Assembly (NCBI GenBank): GCA_016712565.1
Contig: JADJQU010000001.1
Coordinates: forward strand, 310,001-374,000
Length of the DNA: 64,000 bases
Direction: 5' to 3'
Origin: Planctomycetota bacterium
Lineage (GTDB): Bacteria; Planctomycetota; UBA1135; GCA-002686595
The translations under genes were made by a program, and so were the position numbers. The notes under the pieces are model-generated. The model ran no database searches. It saw nothing but the letters and a program-made list of their open reading frames with translations, and was not told where the DNA came from. Below, in pieces: positions 44,801 to 55,074 of the stretch (positions are counted from its first letter, which is position 1; each line of letters starts with the position of its first letter).

Positions 44801-46231
44801 GACGAGAGCCCCCGCAGCACGAGCACCTTGGGCTCGGTCATCTCCAGGGCCGCGTAGTGCACGCCCTCCCGGCCGAAGCCCGAGGCCTTCGTTCCGCCGT
44901 AGGGGTAGTTGTCCACGCGGAACGTCGGCACGTCGTTGACGATCACGCCGCCGAAGTCGAGTTCGCGGTGGGCGCGGAGCGCGTGCTCCAGGTCGCGCGT
45001 GAACAGACCGGCCTGCAGGCCGAAACGGCCGCCATTCGCCCGCGCCAGCACCTCGCCGAAGTCGTCGAAGGCCTCGACCACGGTCACCGGGCCGAAGACC
45101 TCCTCGCGACAGACGCGCAGGGTGGGGTCGACGTCGGTGAGCACCGCGGGCAGGACCACGTTGCCGCGCCGCTCTCCCCCGCAGTGCAGTCGCGCTCCGG
45201 CGGCCCGGGCCTCGCCGATCCACTCCAGGACCCGTTCCGCGTGGCGCGTTTCGATCAACGGGCCCACGACGGTGGCTTCGTCGAGGGGATCGCCCACGGC
45301 CAGCGCCTGCGTGGCCGCCACGAAGCGCTCCAGGAAGCGCTCGAACAGGCTCTGATGCACGAACAGGCGCTGGACCTTGATGCAAACCTGTCCCCCGTGG
45401 GCCCAGGCGCCGGAGAGGATCGCGGGCAGCACCTGCTCGAGGTCCACGCCCGCGTCCACGATGCATGGTGCGTTGCCCCCGAGCTCCAAGAGCACCTGTT
45501 TCCTGCCCGCCAGGGCCTTCAGTTTCCAGCCCACGGCCTCGCTGCCGGTGAAGGAGAGCACCGCGAGGCGCGGATCCTCGACCATGCGCTGGGCCGTGCT
45601 CTCGGCGCAGTGGAGGACGTTGACGGCTTCGGCGGGCCAGCCGGCTTCGATCACGATCTCTGCCAGCCGGTGGGCCGTGAGAGGGCACTGGGGCGGCGGC
45701 TTGAGCACGCCCGAGGCGCCCACGGCGATCATCGGCGCGAGCTTGTGGGCCACGAGGTTGAGCGGGAAGTTGAAGGGCGAGATCATCGCCACCGGGCCGC
45801 GCGGCACGCGCGTGGAGGCACAGGCGCCCTTCGGCGCGGGCCTCGAGGTCAATGGGGATCACCTCGCCGCCCAGGGTGCGCGCCACCTGCGCGCCCAGGG
45901 TGAACGTCACCACGGCGCGGGCCACCTCGGCTCGGGCGAAGCGAATCGGCTTGCCGCCCTCCAGGGCCATCAGCCTGGCCAGGCCGTCCGCCTCGGCTTC
46001 CAGCCGCCGGGCCACGCCCTCGCAAATGGCCGCCCTGCGGTGGGACGGCAGACGCCGCGTGACCTCGAAGGCCCGCGTCGCGGAGGCGATCGCGTCCTCC
46101 ATGTCGCGTTCGCTTCCCCGGCACACCAGGCCCACGGGCGCGCCGTCGTAGGGGCTGCGAATCGGGTCGACAACGTCCGAAGCGCGCAACTCGCCGCCGA
46201 TGCGCATGCGCTGGGCCTGCATGGGGAGCAT
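44797..46231 (-). CDS. NAD(P)-dependent aldehyde dehydrogenase, one frameshift
   Basis: About 478 residues if mended. The N-terminal part starts at ATG 46231 (or 46222: MQAQRMRIGGELRAS). It includes RSPYDGAPVGLVCRGSERDM and ends at EGRLCL. The rest continues in another frame as TRVPRGPVAMISPFNFPLNL. One extra C at about 45814 explains the break. Catalytic Glu is in QVLLELGGNAPC and catalytic Cys in GAWAHGGQVCIKVQR. EVFGPVTVVEAFDDFGEVLA and TKASGFGREGVHYAALEMTE close the fold. Nearest subgroup appears to be lactaldehyde or non-phosphorylating GAPDH-like ALDH. Divergent from the Nudix gene. Confidence 0.82.
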
Positions 46232-46304
46232 TCTAGCCCCGAGCCCGGCCCCCAAGGCGCGAGCTCGCCGCCCGCGAGGAGCACTTGATACCGTGGGGGA
46301 AGCC

Positions 46305-46886
46305 ATGTTCTCGAGCGCCTGGACCGCCGACCGGATCGCCGGAGAGCTTGCGCGGCGCAAGCCGGTCGAGCTGGAGCTGGCGCAGTTCCAGCAGGCGGCG
46401 GTCGCGGCGATCCTGCTCGGCCCTCCCGCGGGCGGGGAGACGGAGCTCTTGCTGATCGAGCGCGCCCTGCGCCAGGGAGACCCCTGGTCGGGGCACATGG
46501 CCTTGCCCGGCGGCCGGCGCGAGCCCTCCGATCCGGACCTGGGAGCCACCGCGGTGCGCGAGGTGCGCGAGGAGACCGGGATCGATCTCGCGGGGGCACG
46601 GCTCCTGGGCCGCCTCGACGATCTGCGCCCGATCCGGCGCTCGAGCCTCGGCATCGCCGTGCGACCCTTCGTCTTCTGGGTCGCCGAACGGCCCAAGCTG
46701 GTGCTCAGCGACGAAGTGGCGGACACGCTGTGGGTGCCGCTCTTCTCGCTGGGCGCGCGCGCCGCGGAGACCGACGTGCAGCACCGGGGCGAGAGTCTGC
46801 GCGTGCCTGCCTACCTGGTCGAGCAACGCGTGGTGTGGGGAATGACCCAGCGCGTGCTCGAGAACCTGCTGCAGGTGACCGCCTGA
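46305..46886 (+). CDS. Nudix hydrolase, CoA pyrophosphatase (NudL) type
   Basis: 193 residues from ATG 46305. The Nudix box is GGRREPSDPDLGATAVREVREETGID (positions about 66-91; core REVREETG). It is preceded by PWSGHMALPGG, whose GDPWSGHMALPGG form matches the extended NudL/CoAse signature. Such enzymes cleave CoA or oxidised CoA to 4'-phosphopantetheine and 3',5'-ADP with Mg2+ or Mn2+. A substrate-recognition stretch RRSSLGIAVRPFVF follows. Divergent from the aldehyde dehydrogenase with 73 nt between. Confidence 0.9.
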   Translation: MFSSAWTADRIAGELARRKPVELELAQFQQAAVAAILLGPPAGGETELLLIERALRQGDPWSGHMALPGGRREPSDPDLGATAVREVREETGIDLAGARLLGRLDDLRPIRRSSLGIAVRPFVFWVAERPKLVLSDEVADTLWVPLFSLGARAAETDVQHRGESLRVPAYLVEQRVVWGMTQRVLENLLQVTA

Positions 46887-46914
46887 GGCCGCGCGGCGCC
46901 GGATCTCGGCGCGG

Positions 46915-47280
46915 CTAGGTGCTCGCTTCCACGAAGCCGCGGAAGCCGCCATAGCTCATGCGCTTCACGTCGAAGGGCATGTTCATGGCATTGCACAGTT
47001 TGAGCATGCTGGGGTCCTTCATGGCCTTGGCGTTGACGGCGTCGCGGTGGGCGCGCGACTTGTAGCGGATCCAGGAGAAGACCACCGTCTCGCCCTTCTT
47101 GGCGCCGGCCAGCTTGGTGAAGGGGCGGCCCATGGGAGTCGCCAGGTCGTCGCCGGCGCACTCGCGGTATTCGAGGGCGCCGTGCTTCATCCAGATCTTG
47201 CAGGCGGCGCGGGACAGCCGCGCGTAGGCGGCGAGCTTCTTGTTGGAAACGCAGAGCACGAAACCGTCGGTGTAACTCAT
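46915..47280 (-). CDS. DUF1428 family protein (YbaA-like)
   Basis: 121 residues from ATG 47280. The family start YTDGFVLCVSNKKLAAYARL is followed by WMKHGALEYRECAGDDL, VVFSWIRYKSRAHRDAVNAK and the ending DVKRMSYGGFRGFVEA. This is the whole length of the small DUF1428 fold, a dimeric alpha-beta barrel of unknown function. Convergent with the Nudix gene and 31 nt downstream of the large exported protein gene. Confidence 0.9.
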   Translation of the reverse strand: MSYTDGFVLCVSNKKLAAYARLSRAACKIWMKHGALEYRECAGDDLATPMGRPFTKLAGAKKGETVVFSWIRYKSRAHRDAVNAKAMKDPSMLKLCNAMNMPFDVKRMSYGGFRGFVEAST

Positions 47281-47311
47281 GGGAACTCCAGGGTCGGGGT
47301 GGGGGGGCTTG

Positions 47312-50300
47312 TCAGCGCGCGCGCGCGACCCAGTTCTCGGCGATGCGCTTGAGATCCGGGGGCGTACTGTACGGTTCGCCGAAGAAGTGGCGCTCCAGGT
47401 GCTCGATGTCACCCGCCAGGGCCCCGTGGTCCTCGCTGGCCAGTGCCCCGGGAACACCGTTCCCCTGGTGGGCCTGGATGTCGCGCAGCAGGCCCAGCAC
47501 CGTGAAGGGATTCAGCGTCTCCGGCACGCGGTAGCGCGCGGACGCCGCGGCCTTGGGCTTCTGCATCCGCATCCAACCGAACACGCTGGCCGCCATGGCC
47601 AGGAAGCCCGCCGGGAGCCACCACATCCAGCTGCGATCGGGCTTGGCGTACTCCTGCTCCAGCGGAATCGTCTCCCCGACCGTGGCCAGGTCCGCGTCGA
47701 CGAAGCGGAAATGCTCGCTCGACACGGTGGGCGACTTGGGCTTGCCGAAACTGAAGGAGGACGGAGGTTCGGGGAGGCCCTGCTTGGCCGCCATGCTCAC
47801 GGTCCAGGTGCGCTCGGAGTTCACGCCCGAGCCTTCCTCGGCGAACTTGACCACCGCGACACCGTGGTCGTCCACGGCGGTGATGTCGAAGCCCGGCGGG
47901 GCCAGATCCAGGGTCGATTCCAGCTTGGGAACGAGGCCGGTGGCCGTGGCCTTGATCTCCAGGACGAGCTTGCCCGACTTGGACTGGCGTTCGTCGAGGG
48001 TCTGGGTGACGGCCAGCTTGTCGAAGGGCCGGGGTTCGGAGTTCTCGGGCTTGGCGTCGATCACCACGGCGGCGGATTCCACGGGCAACACGGCGTAGCC
48101 CGTGGTGTCCAGGAAATCCAGATCCAGGCGGATCGGCGGCACGCGGTCCACGGCCTCGCTGCGGGGCTTGAGCAGCGCGTAGGCATAGGGCGTCACGCGC
48201 CAGCCGTACTCCGGTTCCGCCTTGGAGCGCACCTGGGGGTCGTTGAAGGTGACCGAGAGCACTTCGAAGTGCTCGGCGAGCGTCGTGCGCAGGGTCTCCT
48301 CGAACTTGTCGCGGTAGTCCTCCAGGGGGCGGCCGTAGTTGTAGCCGAAGTTCTGGCTGTTCTGGTTCTGCAGGTACTTGGCGAAACCACCGGACTCGCG
48401 TTCGATCTCGCGCGTGTGGCGGATGTCGAGGGAGAGGCCGAAGGGAGCCTCCTTGCCCACGCGGTCCGAGCCGTCGATCGTGGCGCGCAGCTGGATCTCG
48501 GTGACCAGGTCCTTGTAGTAGTCGAAGACCTGCCGCGCCTCGCGCGCCAGCTTGTGGTCGCCGACGATCGAAAGGCCCTCGCGCACGTAGCGGAACTTGA
48601 TCGCCGGCGCCGTGTTGCTCATGCGCGTGAACAGCGCGGCGGCGAACATGCCCAGGTGCCGCTCCGAGGCGGCGCCGGGCAGGGACATGAGGGCTTCGCG
48701 CAGGGCCTCGATTTCGGCCGTGGCGAGCTGGCTCTTGGCGTCGATGGCCTTGAGATCGCAGGCCCCCAAGGCGGCGTAGAACCACATGTCGTAGGCCGAC
48801 ATGCTCTCTTTCTCGCGCTCCAGCTCAGGTAGCTTTGCCGCATAAAGCGAGGCCGCCTTGCGGAACGACTCGAAGGCCGCGGCGCGCCGGGCGCTGAACT
48901 CGGAGTCCTTGGCGAGCTCGGCGCGGAAGTTGTTCTCGTCGTGGGCCAGGGCCGCCTTGACGACCCACAGCTCCCAGCTGTCGGGATGGCCCCCGAGCAG
49001 GGCATCCACCGTCGCCGCGCCCAGGGCGTAGCCGCGCAGCACCTCGGCCTGGATGTCCTTCTGGCGCCGTCCGGTCTTGTTCTTCTCCTGCAGGGCCGGA
49101 TCGCGCCAGACCTCCACCAGATTGGCGCGCATGGTCTGCAGGATGTTGGCCAGGGTCGAGGGCTTGAGCGTGTCCGCCTTGCCGAAGATCTTCTCGATCT
49201 CCTCCATGCGGAAGACCTCGGCGCTGGAGTGGGCGGTGGTGAAGGCGCTCGCGATCAGCGAGTCGTCCAGCTCCACGGGCAACTTGCGCAGCCGCGCGAC
49301 CCACTCCGACAACTCCTGCAGGTTGCGTTCCTGCTTCGAGCGCGTCAGCGGGATGCCGTTGGCCCGCTCCTCGAAGCCGTAGAAGAACATGTACTGGTTG
49401 GTGCGGTTGCGCTCGGAGTTCGGATCGTGGTTCTTGGTCCACACGCGCAGGAACTCGTCGGCCAGTTCCTTGCCCTGGCGCGGCAGCCCGGCGCAGACCG
49501 ACTCGATGTACGGGAAGGCCTGGGCCTCCTCGCCGACCTTCAAGTACAGCTGGGAGAACAGGATCTGGAAGCGCGGCGCGAGCGTCGATCCCAGATGGCC
49601 CAGCCACGCATCGGTGGGGCGCATCTCCAGCACCTTCGCCGTGCCGATCGGGTTGGGGACGTTGCCGCGGTAGTTGCCGCCGTAGTTGTAGTAGAAGAAG
49701 TTGCCGTAGTAGTCGCGCTGCATGCGCGGGGACATCGAGGTGGAGTCGTCGTACTGGTAGGAGAGCTGGGCCTCCCGCAGCCAGTTCCCGGCCAGCAGCT
49801 CGAGCTCCCGTGCCCAGGTCTTGGCCAGTTCGGGCGCGGCGGCGAGCAGCGCCTTGGCGGCTGTGGTCTGCAGCTCCAAGAGCTTCTCGCGCTTCTCCTC
49901 GTTCATGGCCTCGGCGGCGATGGCAAGGGAGGACGCCGAACCGATGGCGGCGACGATCTCCATGCCGCGCTCGGGGCGCGCGGTGAAGCTCTCGTCGAGC
50001 CAGGCCTGTCCCAGCTCCTTCTGGATCTTCGGCGCGATGTCCACCGCGCGCGTCAGGGCCTCCTTCTTGACCTCCAGGGCGACCTCGCCGACGGCGAGCA
50101 CCGCCTGGGTCGCCTTCCAGGCCTCCTCCAGCCAGCGGACCTTGGAGTCCTTGGCGTACTCGGCGAGCACGTAGCGCGCGATCAGGTTGAGGCCTTCGCG
50201 GTCGTTCGCGGTTTCGGCCTCTTCGCGCGTGGGCACCAGCCGGGCGATGGCGCGCGGTTCGTTGGCGGCCACCAGGAGTCTGGCCATCAGTCGCTTGTCG

Positions 50301-51213
50301 ATGCCGAAATTTTCCTCCGCCAGCCGCGGCTCGACGTCGGCCAGGAACGTCTCCAGTTGGTGTCCGCTGTCGAAGGACTGGCGCAGGAACTGGCCCAGCG
50401 TCGTGATGCTGGCCTGCTCCAGTTTCTTGGGGAAGGCCTGGGCGAGGCCGATCACGTCCGCGGGCGCGAACTGGTTCTTCTCGATGTACATCTGGCCCTG
50501 CTGGGGCACCTGGGGCCGCTGCTGGGGCCCCTGCTGGAGCGACTGCAGCATGCGCGTGTAGCCGGCCTTGGCCTCCGCCTCGGTCAGCGTGGCGTAGTAG
50601 GCCTTGACCGCCGCCCAATCTCCGAGGGTCACGTTCCGGCGCAGGGCTTCCATTTCCGCCTGGATCGCCTTGGCTTCGGCGGCCTTCTTCGCGGCCTCCT
50701 CCTTGGCCTTGGCGGCGGCTTCAGCGGCGGCCTTCTCGGCGGCGAGGCGCGCGGTCTTCTGCTCCTCGGTCTCGTTGGCGGGGGGAGCCGGCGCGCCGGA
50801 TTCCTCCCCGGCGGGCTTCTCCGCCGGCGGGGTGACTTCGGACGGCTTGGCTTCCGCCGGCTTGGTCTCCGCCGGCTTGGCCTCAGCTTGGCCTCAGGCG
50901 GCTGCCCCTCGCCGGGCTTGGCTTCGGGGGGCTTCTCCGCTTCAGGTTTCTTGGGCGGCGTGGCCCAGGCGGCGAGCATCGAGGACGGCCGACGGTCGTA
51001 CTCCAGCTTCTGCAATTCCTGGAGCCTGGGCGTGGGGGGGCCCGCCGGCGCGGACTCGCCGTCCCCTTCTCCCGGGGCAGGCATCACCATGCCCCCGTCG
51101 ATCATCATGACCTCGCCGTCGCCCGAGAATTCGATGATCTCGATCTGCGCCGGGGCCGCGAGCGGAGCCCATGCGAGCACGAAAGCGCACAAGAAGAAGC
51201 TCTTCTGCCTCAT
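47312..51213 (-). CDS. Very large exported protein with a C-terminal membrane anchor, one frameshift
   Basis: About 1300 residues if mended. ATG 51213 begins a signal peptide (FFLCAFVLAWAPLAAPAQ), followed by an acidic/Gly segment and a low-complexity KPAEAKPAET-type region. Near 50887 the frame changes inside these repeats (GAGGCCAAGCTGAGGCC; one missing base fits). It then runs unbroken from a coiled coil (AAEKAAAEAAAKAKEEAAKK) through about 900 helical residues without recognisable catalytic motif. After a beta-rich part comes one membrane helix (SWMWWLPAGFLAMAASVFGW). A 100-residue tail contains GLLRDIQAHQGNG and IEHLERHFFG. Function unknown; large envelope proteins of this build are frequent in Planctomycetota. 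Confidence 0.75.
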
Positions 51214-51399
51214 TGCGAAACCACGCCGCGACCGCGGCGCCCTGGAGTCACGAAGCACCCGGGAAGTGGACGAATTCTAGGAACCGGAACCGTCGGGAGG
51301 GGGACCGGAGCTCGCGCCGCGAGCATCCTTGGGCCCAGCGGACTTGTTGCTGCTCTTGCCCGGTTTTTGGCCGCGACCGCGGCCACTGCCACAGCCACG

Positions 51400-52035
51400 T
51401 CACTGCGAGGGCAGCGGCAATCCCTGGAGGTCCTTCAGGTCCATCCGGGCGAGCCGGATCGCGGACTCGAGATTCTCCTGGTTGGCCTGGGCCAAGGTCT
51501 CCTCGCCGGCCGCCCGGGCCTTTTCGGCCAGCAGCTTGTAGTTCTGACGCGAAGCCTCGATCTCGGGCTCCCATTCCTCCGCGGGCACGCCCTCCAGGCG
51601 CATCAGCCAGGTCCGGTAGTACTGGGCGTTGGCCAGGGCGCCGCGGGCGTCGGCCAGCAGTTTGGGATCGGCGGTGGGATCCGACTCCAGCTCGTCCACC
51701 AGCACGGAGAACTCGCGGTGGGCGTCCGGCAGCTTGCTGAGGAACATCTGCGCCTTGGCGCGCTCCAGCCGCAGCAGGCGCGACTGGGTCACGCTGCCCG
51801 CCGGCAGTTCCCCGAGCGCCGTCTCGTAGGCCTCGGCGGCCTGGGCCCACAGCTCCCGCGCGGCGGCGTCACCCTCGGTTGCGGCCGTGGCGCGGGCGCG
51901 GCGGGCGCAGTCCTCCGCCCTGGCGGCTGCGTCCGACGCGCGATCCTCGCGCGTGCGATCCTGCCCAGGACCGTAGTGGTAGGCGGCCGCCCCGGCGGGC
52001 AACAGCAACCAGACGAAGAGCAACAGCTTTCTCAT
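51400..52035 (-). CDS. Exported TPR-like helical protein
   Basis: 211 residues from ATG 52035. The signal peptide MRKLLLFVWLLLPAGAAA is followed by helical repeats: ARELWAQAAEAYETALGELP, RLLRLERAKAQMFLSKLPDA, ADARGALANAQYYRTWLMRL and EASRQNYKLLAEKARAAGEE. This resembles TPR/HAT hairpins but lacks a clear consensus. Probably a periplasmic helper of the large protein encoded just downstream (186 nt). That link rests only on position. Confidence 0.72.
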   Translation of the reverse strand: MRKLLLFVWLLLPAGAAAYHYGPGQDRTREDRASDAAARAEDCARRARATAATEGDAAARELWAQAAEAYETALGELPAGSVTQSRLLRLERAKAQMFLSKLPDAHREFSVLVDELESDPTADPKLLADARGALANAQYYRTWLMRLEGVPAEEWEPEIEASRQNYKLLAEKARAAGEETLAQANQENLESAIRLARMDLKDLQGLPLPSQ

Positions 52036-52217
52036 GGTGGAAGCGCTCGACATGCGAGCGCGGTCGGCGATCGGCGAGAGCGGGAGGCGATTTCAGTCTA
52101 GCGGCATGCCCCCGGTTCCGGTACCGGCCCTGGGCTTCGATGACCTGAGCTTCGATGAACCGGGCCCTCGGGGCGGGGGGGGCCTGCCTGGATGTCGGCT
52201 TCCGGGCCTGGACTACC

Positions 52218-53810
52218 CTAGCCCCCGGCGGAGGTTGCACTCCCCTGGCCGGCGGCGGCCCCCCCGGCGCGGCTCCGGGCCCGGGCCTCCAGCTCCCGTC
52301 TCAGGTTCGAGACGCGCTCGGGCCAGGCAATGCGCACGTATTCCCAAGCCTCGTCGCTGTTGTCGCTGGTGTGCAGGAAATTGGCGCGGCGCTCCGCGGG
52401 GAGCCGCCCGTTGACCGCGTCGCGGATGGCGCGCTTCTCGACGATCCGGCCGTTGTCCATGTCCGGATAGCGCCGGGCAAAGCGCCGCCGCGTGGGCAGG
52501 GGATTCGGATCGAAGGCGATCAGGAACAGGGCCGGCGCCCCGCCGTGGGCCGCGAACTCACCCTGGCCCCAGTTGCCGCCGCGGGCGTGCTCGGCGAAAC
52601 GCCCGGCCGCCGCGGGGTCGAGCTCCTCGCGGGCCAGCACGCGAAAACCGCGCTGTGTGATTTCGTGTTCGATGGCGTCGGCGAGACCGGCCTCGAGGGC
52701 CCCCTTGCGCACCACGAAGACGCACCAGCCCGGCTTTTCCTTCCGAGGCGATGCGCTGAAATGCCGCGCGCGGATCCAGGGATTGCGGTTGGCCCACTTG
52801 CGCAGCATGTCCCGCGGAGGACGCCAGCCGTGCTGCTCCAGGAACTGATCCAGGTCCTCCATGGAGGTGGGCACCTGGAGGCCCACTTCGCGCCCCAGGG
52901 CCGCGAGGATGCCTGCGAAGTCGTGCTTGGGCGCGCTCGAGGGTTCCACCCCCGCGAGGGCCGTGGGCAGGCCCGAGGCGGGGCCCTTGTGGTAGAGCGC
53001 GTGGAAGGCCAAGGAAAACAGCGCGTCCCTGGGCGCGGGCCGGCGCACTCCCCGTTCGGTGAGCACGCTGCGTTCGAGCATGGAGAGCGCCAGTCCCGCC
53101 GGATAGTAGGTGGCGCCGCGGTAGCCCAACCCCAGGGCGCCGTGGCTGGCGTAGATGTCGAGCGGAATCGTGCCCACGTTGGGGCCCAGGGCCTCCAGGA
53201 ACGCCGCCGCATCCTCGTCGTGGACCAGGAGGTCCACGTCTCCCTGGGCCGTTTCCGGGAGGGTCTCCCACCAGCGCAGCACCAGATAGCGCACGCGCCG
53301 CCGTTCCAGCTCGGCGAAGAAGTCCGCCAGGCCGATTTCGGGCGACAGGTAGCGCCGCGCCCGCACCTTGCGCTCGCCCGGGACCTCGAATCTCGACCAG
53401 GAGGCGCCGGCCCAGTCGAAGCTGCCGCGCCCCGCGGCCAGGCCCAGGGCGCGACGGGCCACCAGCGCCAGCCGGGCGCGGCCGTCGCTGCGGCGGACGA
53501 CGATCTGGCGTGCGGCGCGCAGCGAACTCCTGCTCCACAGCACTCCGGCGGAGTCCCCGTCGAGCCACAGCACATCGGCGCTGTGCCTGTGGGCCCGGCC
53601 CCGCTCCCGATCCGCCTCCGTCCAGGCGTGGATCTTGCGGGCCCGCGGTCCCGCCTGGGACCGCAGGGCCTCCAGGCGCTCGGGCGCCGTGAGCACCAGT
53701 ACGTTTTCCAGCCCCCGCGCGCCGAGCTCCTCCAGGACCGCGAGGTCGCGGGCGTCGCAGACCAAGATGCGGGTCGCGGCGTTCCAACCCTCCGGCAGGG
53801 CGTGGCTCAT
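52218..53810 (-). CDS. Nucleotidyltransferase-like plus nucleoside-diphosphate-kinase-like fusion
   Basis: 530 residues from ATG 53810, overlapping the GT4 stop by ATGA. The first 150 residues resemble a glycosyltransferase-type Rossmann segment (ATRILVCDARDLAVLEEL). A minimal-nucleotidyltransferase-like motif follows: AQGDVDLLVHDEDAAAFL (Asp191, Asp193). The C-terminal 140 residues match NDK: WCVFVVRKGALEAGLADAI, then RGFRVLAREELD and RRANFLHTSDNSDEAWEYV, with His480 in the place of the NDK phospho-histidine (VHGSDS). The whole is not a combination I know. It may activate a sugar or phosphate group for the adjacent glycosyltransferase. Function inferred from domains and position only. Confidence 0.68.
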   Translation of the reverse strand: MSHALPEGWNAATRILVCDARDLAVLEELGARGLENVLVLTAPERLEALRSQAGPRARKIHAWTEADRERGRAHRHSADVLWLDGDSAGVLWSRSSLRAARQIVVRRSDGRARLALVARRALGLAAGRGSFDWAGASWSRFEVPGERKVRARRYLSPEIGLADFFAELERRRVRYLVLRWWETLPETAQGDVDLLVHDEDAAAFLEALGPNVGTIPLDIYASHGALGLGYRGATYYPAGLALSMLERSVLTERGVRRPAPRDALFSLAFHALYHKGPASGLPTALAGVEPSSAPKHDFAGILAALGREVGLQVPTSMEDLDQFLEQHGWRPPRDMLRKWANRNPWIRARHFSASPRKEKPGWCVFVVRKGALEAGLADAIEHEITQRGFRVLAREELDPAAAGRFAEHARGGNWGQGEFAAHGGAPALFLIAFDPNPLPTRRRFARRYPDMDNGRIVEKRAIRDAVNGRLPAERRANFLHTSDNSDEAWEYVRIAWPERVSNLRRELEARARSRAGGAAAGQGSATSAGG

Positions 53811-54961
53811 GGGGTCGCCGCAACCCGGCCGGTCGCGGAGGGCGGCCTGGCCCGGGGCCTGCCCACCACGGAGGCGTACACGGACTCGACGCCCTGATGC
53901 ATGCGCTCCAGCGAGCGTTCCTCCATGGCGAACTCCCTGGCGTTCCGTCCCATGGCGGCGAGCATGGCGCCGTCCCCGAGCAATTCGGCCAGCGCCGCCG
54001 CCAGGGCCCCGGAGTCGCCGGGAGGCACCAGCCTGCCGTGGCTCCGCCGCACGATGTCGGGGAGCATGCCCACGTCCGAGCAGACCACCGGCAACCCGGT
54101 GGCCAGGGCCTCCAGGGTCGCGCGGCTCGAGCCCTCCGAGCCGATGCTGGTGAGGGCGTACAGGTCCGCCGCGGCAAGCACCCGCGGCACGTCGCGGCGC
54201 ACTCCGAGCAGGTGCAGACGGCCGCGAAGGTTCAGCTCGTCGCGGCGGCGCTCGAGTTCCTCCCGCGCCCGGCCCTCGCCCGCGATCAGGCCGTGGACCT
54301 CCCCCAGGGAGGCGGGCAGTCGCGCCAGGGCCTCGAGGAAGTGCACCTGCCCCTTGACCGCCTCCAGGCGGCCCACGTTGACCACCACCCGCGCGTCCGC
54401 GGGAATCCCTAGCTCGCGCCGCAGCTCGCGTGCGGACGGATCGGGCCGGAACCGTTCGGTGTCGACCCCCTCCACGAGCGGGTGCACGCTCTCCCGGGGC
54501 TCGCCCGCCGAGAGCAGCGCCGCCTCGATGCGGTCGCAGGTGGCGAACGTGGCGCGGCAGATCCTGTTCAGCAGGGGCCGCGCCAGGTGGGGGCGCACCG
54601 GCTTGGTGATCGTGCGGGAGCGCACCAGCACGGCCCCGGTGCCCAGCACGGCCGCGGCCGCGATGTAGGTTTCCGCGGACTGCCAGACGTGGACCACGTC
54701 GACCCCCCGTTCGCGGATCAAGCGCCGCAGGCGCCCTACGTCCTGGGCTAGGCTCCTGGGGCTGAACCCAGAGCGCAGCTCGAGGCCGTGCACCTCCTCG
54801 ACAGCGCCGTCGGCAGCCCATTCGAACAGTTTGGACCCCTCGCGGGCCCCCACGAGCACCCGGTGTCCGTGGGCGGCCTGCAGCCTGCAGAGGTGGCTGG
54901 CGAGGTACACGGTTCCGTTGCGTCGCCGGAGCGAGCACAGGTGCAGAATCGTCAGGGCCAT
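53807..54961 (-). CDS. Family 4 glycosyltransferase
   Basis: 384 residues. GT-B fold: N-terminal LHLCSLRRRNGTVYLASHLC and DVVHVWQSAETYIA; C-terminal nucleotide-sugar site VVNVGRLEAVKGQVHFLEAL, LIAGEGRAREELERR and the E-x7-E region SEGSSRATLEALATGLPVVC. The family adds sugars to lipid-linked or polysaccharide chains with retention of configuration. The stop codon overlaps the start of the NTase-NDK gene (ATGA), implying coordinated synthesis. Together with the SGNH gene upstream it suggests a surface glycan pathway with acyl decoration. Confidence 0.9.
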   Translation of the reverse strand: MALTILHLCSLRRRNGTVYLASHLCRLQAAHGHRVLVGAREGSKLFEWAADGAVEEVHGLELRSGFSPRSLAQDVGRLRRLIRERGVDVVHVWQSAETYIAAAAVLGTGAVLVRSRTITKPVRPHLARPLLNRICRATFATCDRIEAALLSAGEPRESVHPLVEGVDTERFRPDPSARELRRELGIPADARVVVNVGRLEAVKGQVHFLEALARLPASLGEVHGLIAGEGRAREELERRRDELNLRGRLHLLGVRRDVPRVLAAADLYALTSIGSEGSSRATLEALATGLPVVCSDVGMLPDIVRRSHGRLVPPGDSGALAAALAELLGDGAMLAAMGRNAREFAMEERSLERMHQGVESVYASVVGRPRARPPSATGRVAATP

Positions 54962-55074
54962 GGCGCCACAACTTTGTGGGACGATGGTGCTTTCGACAAG
55001 AGTCGGTCAAGGCCTTCCGGCGCGGTCGCCCTTCCCCGGTCGCCGGGGAGGGGGCTCGCCGGGCGGAGGAGGAC

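Noticed and set aside
48941..51280. Plus-strand frame of 779 codons opposite the large exported protein
   Set aside because: Leu/Gly/Arg-rich antisense frame without signal or motif; the minus frame has signal peptide and membrane anchor.
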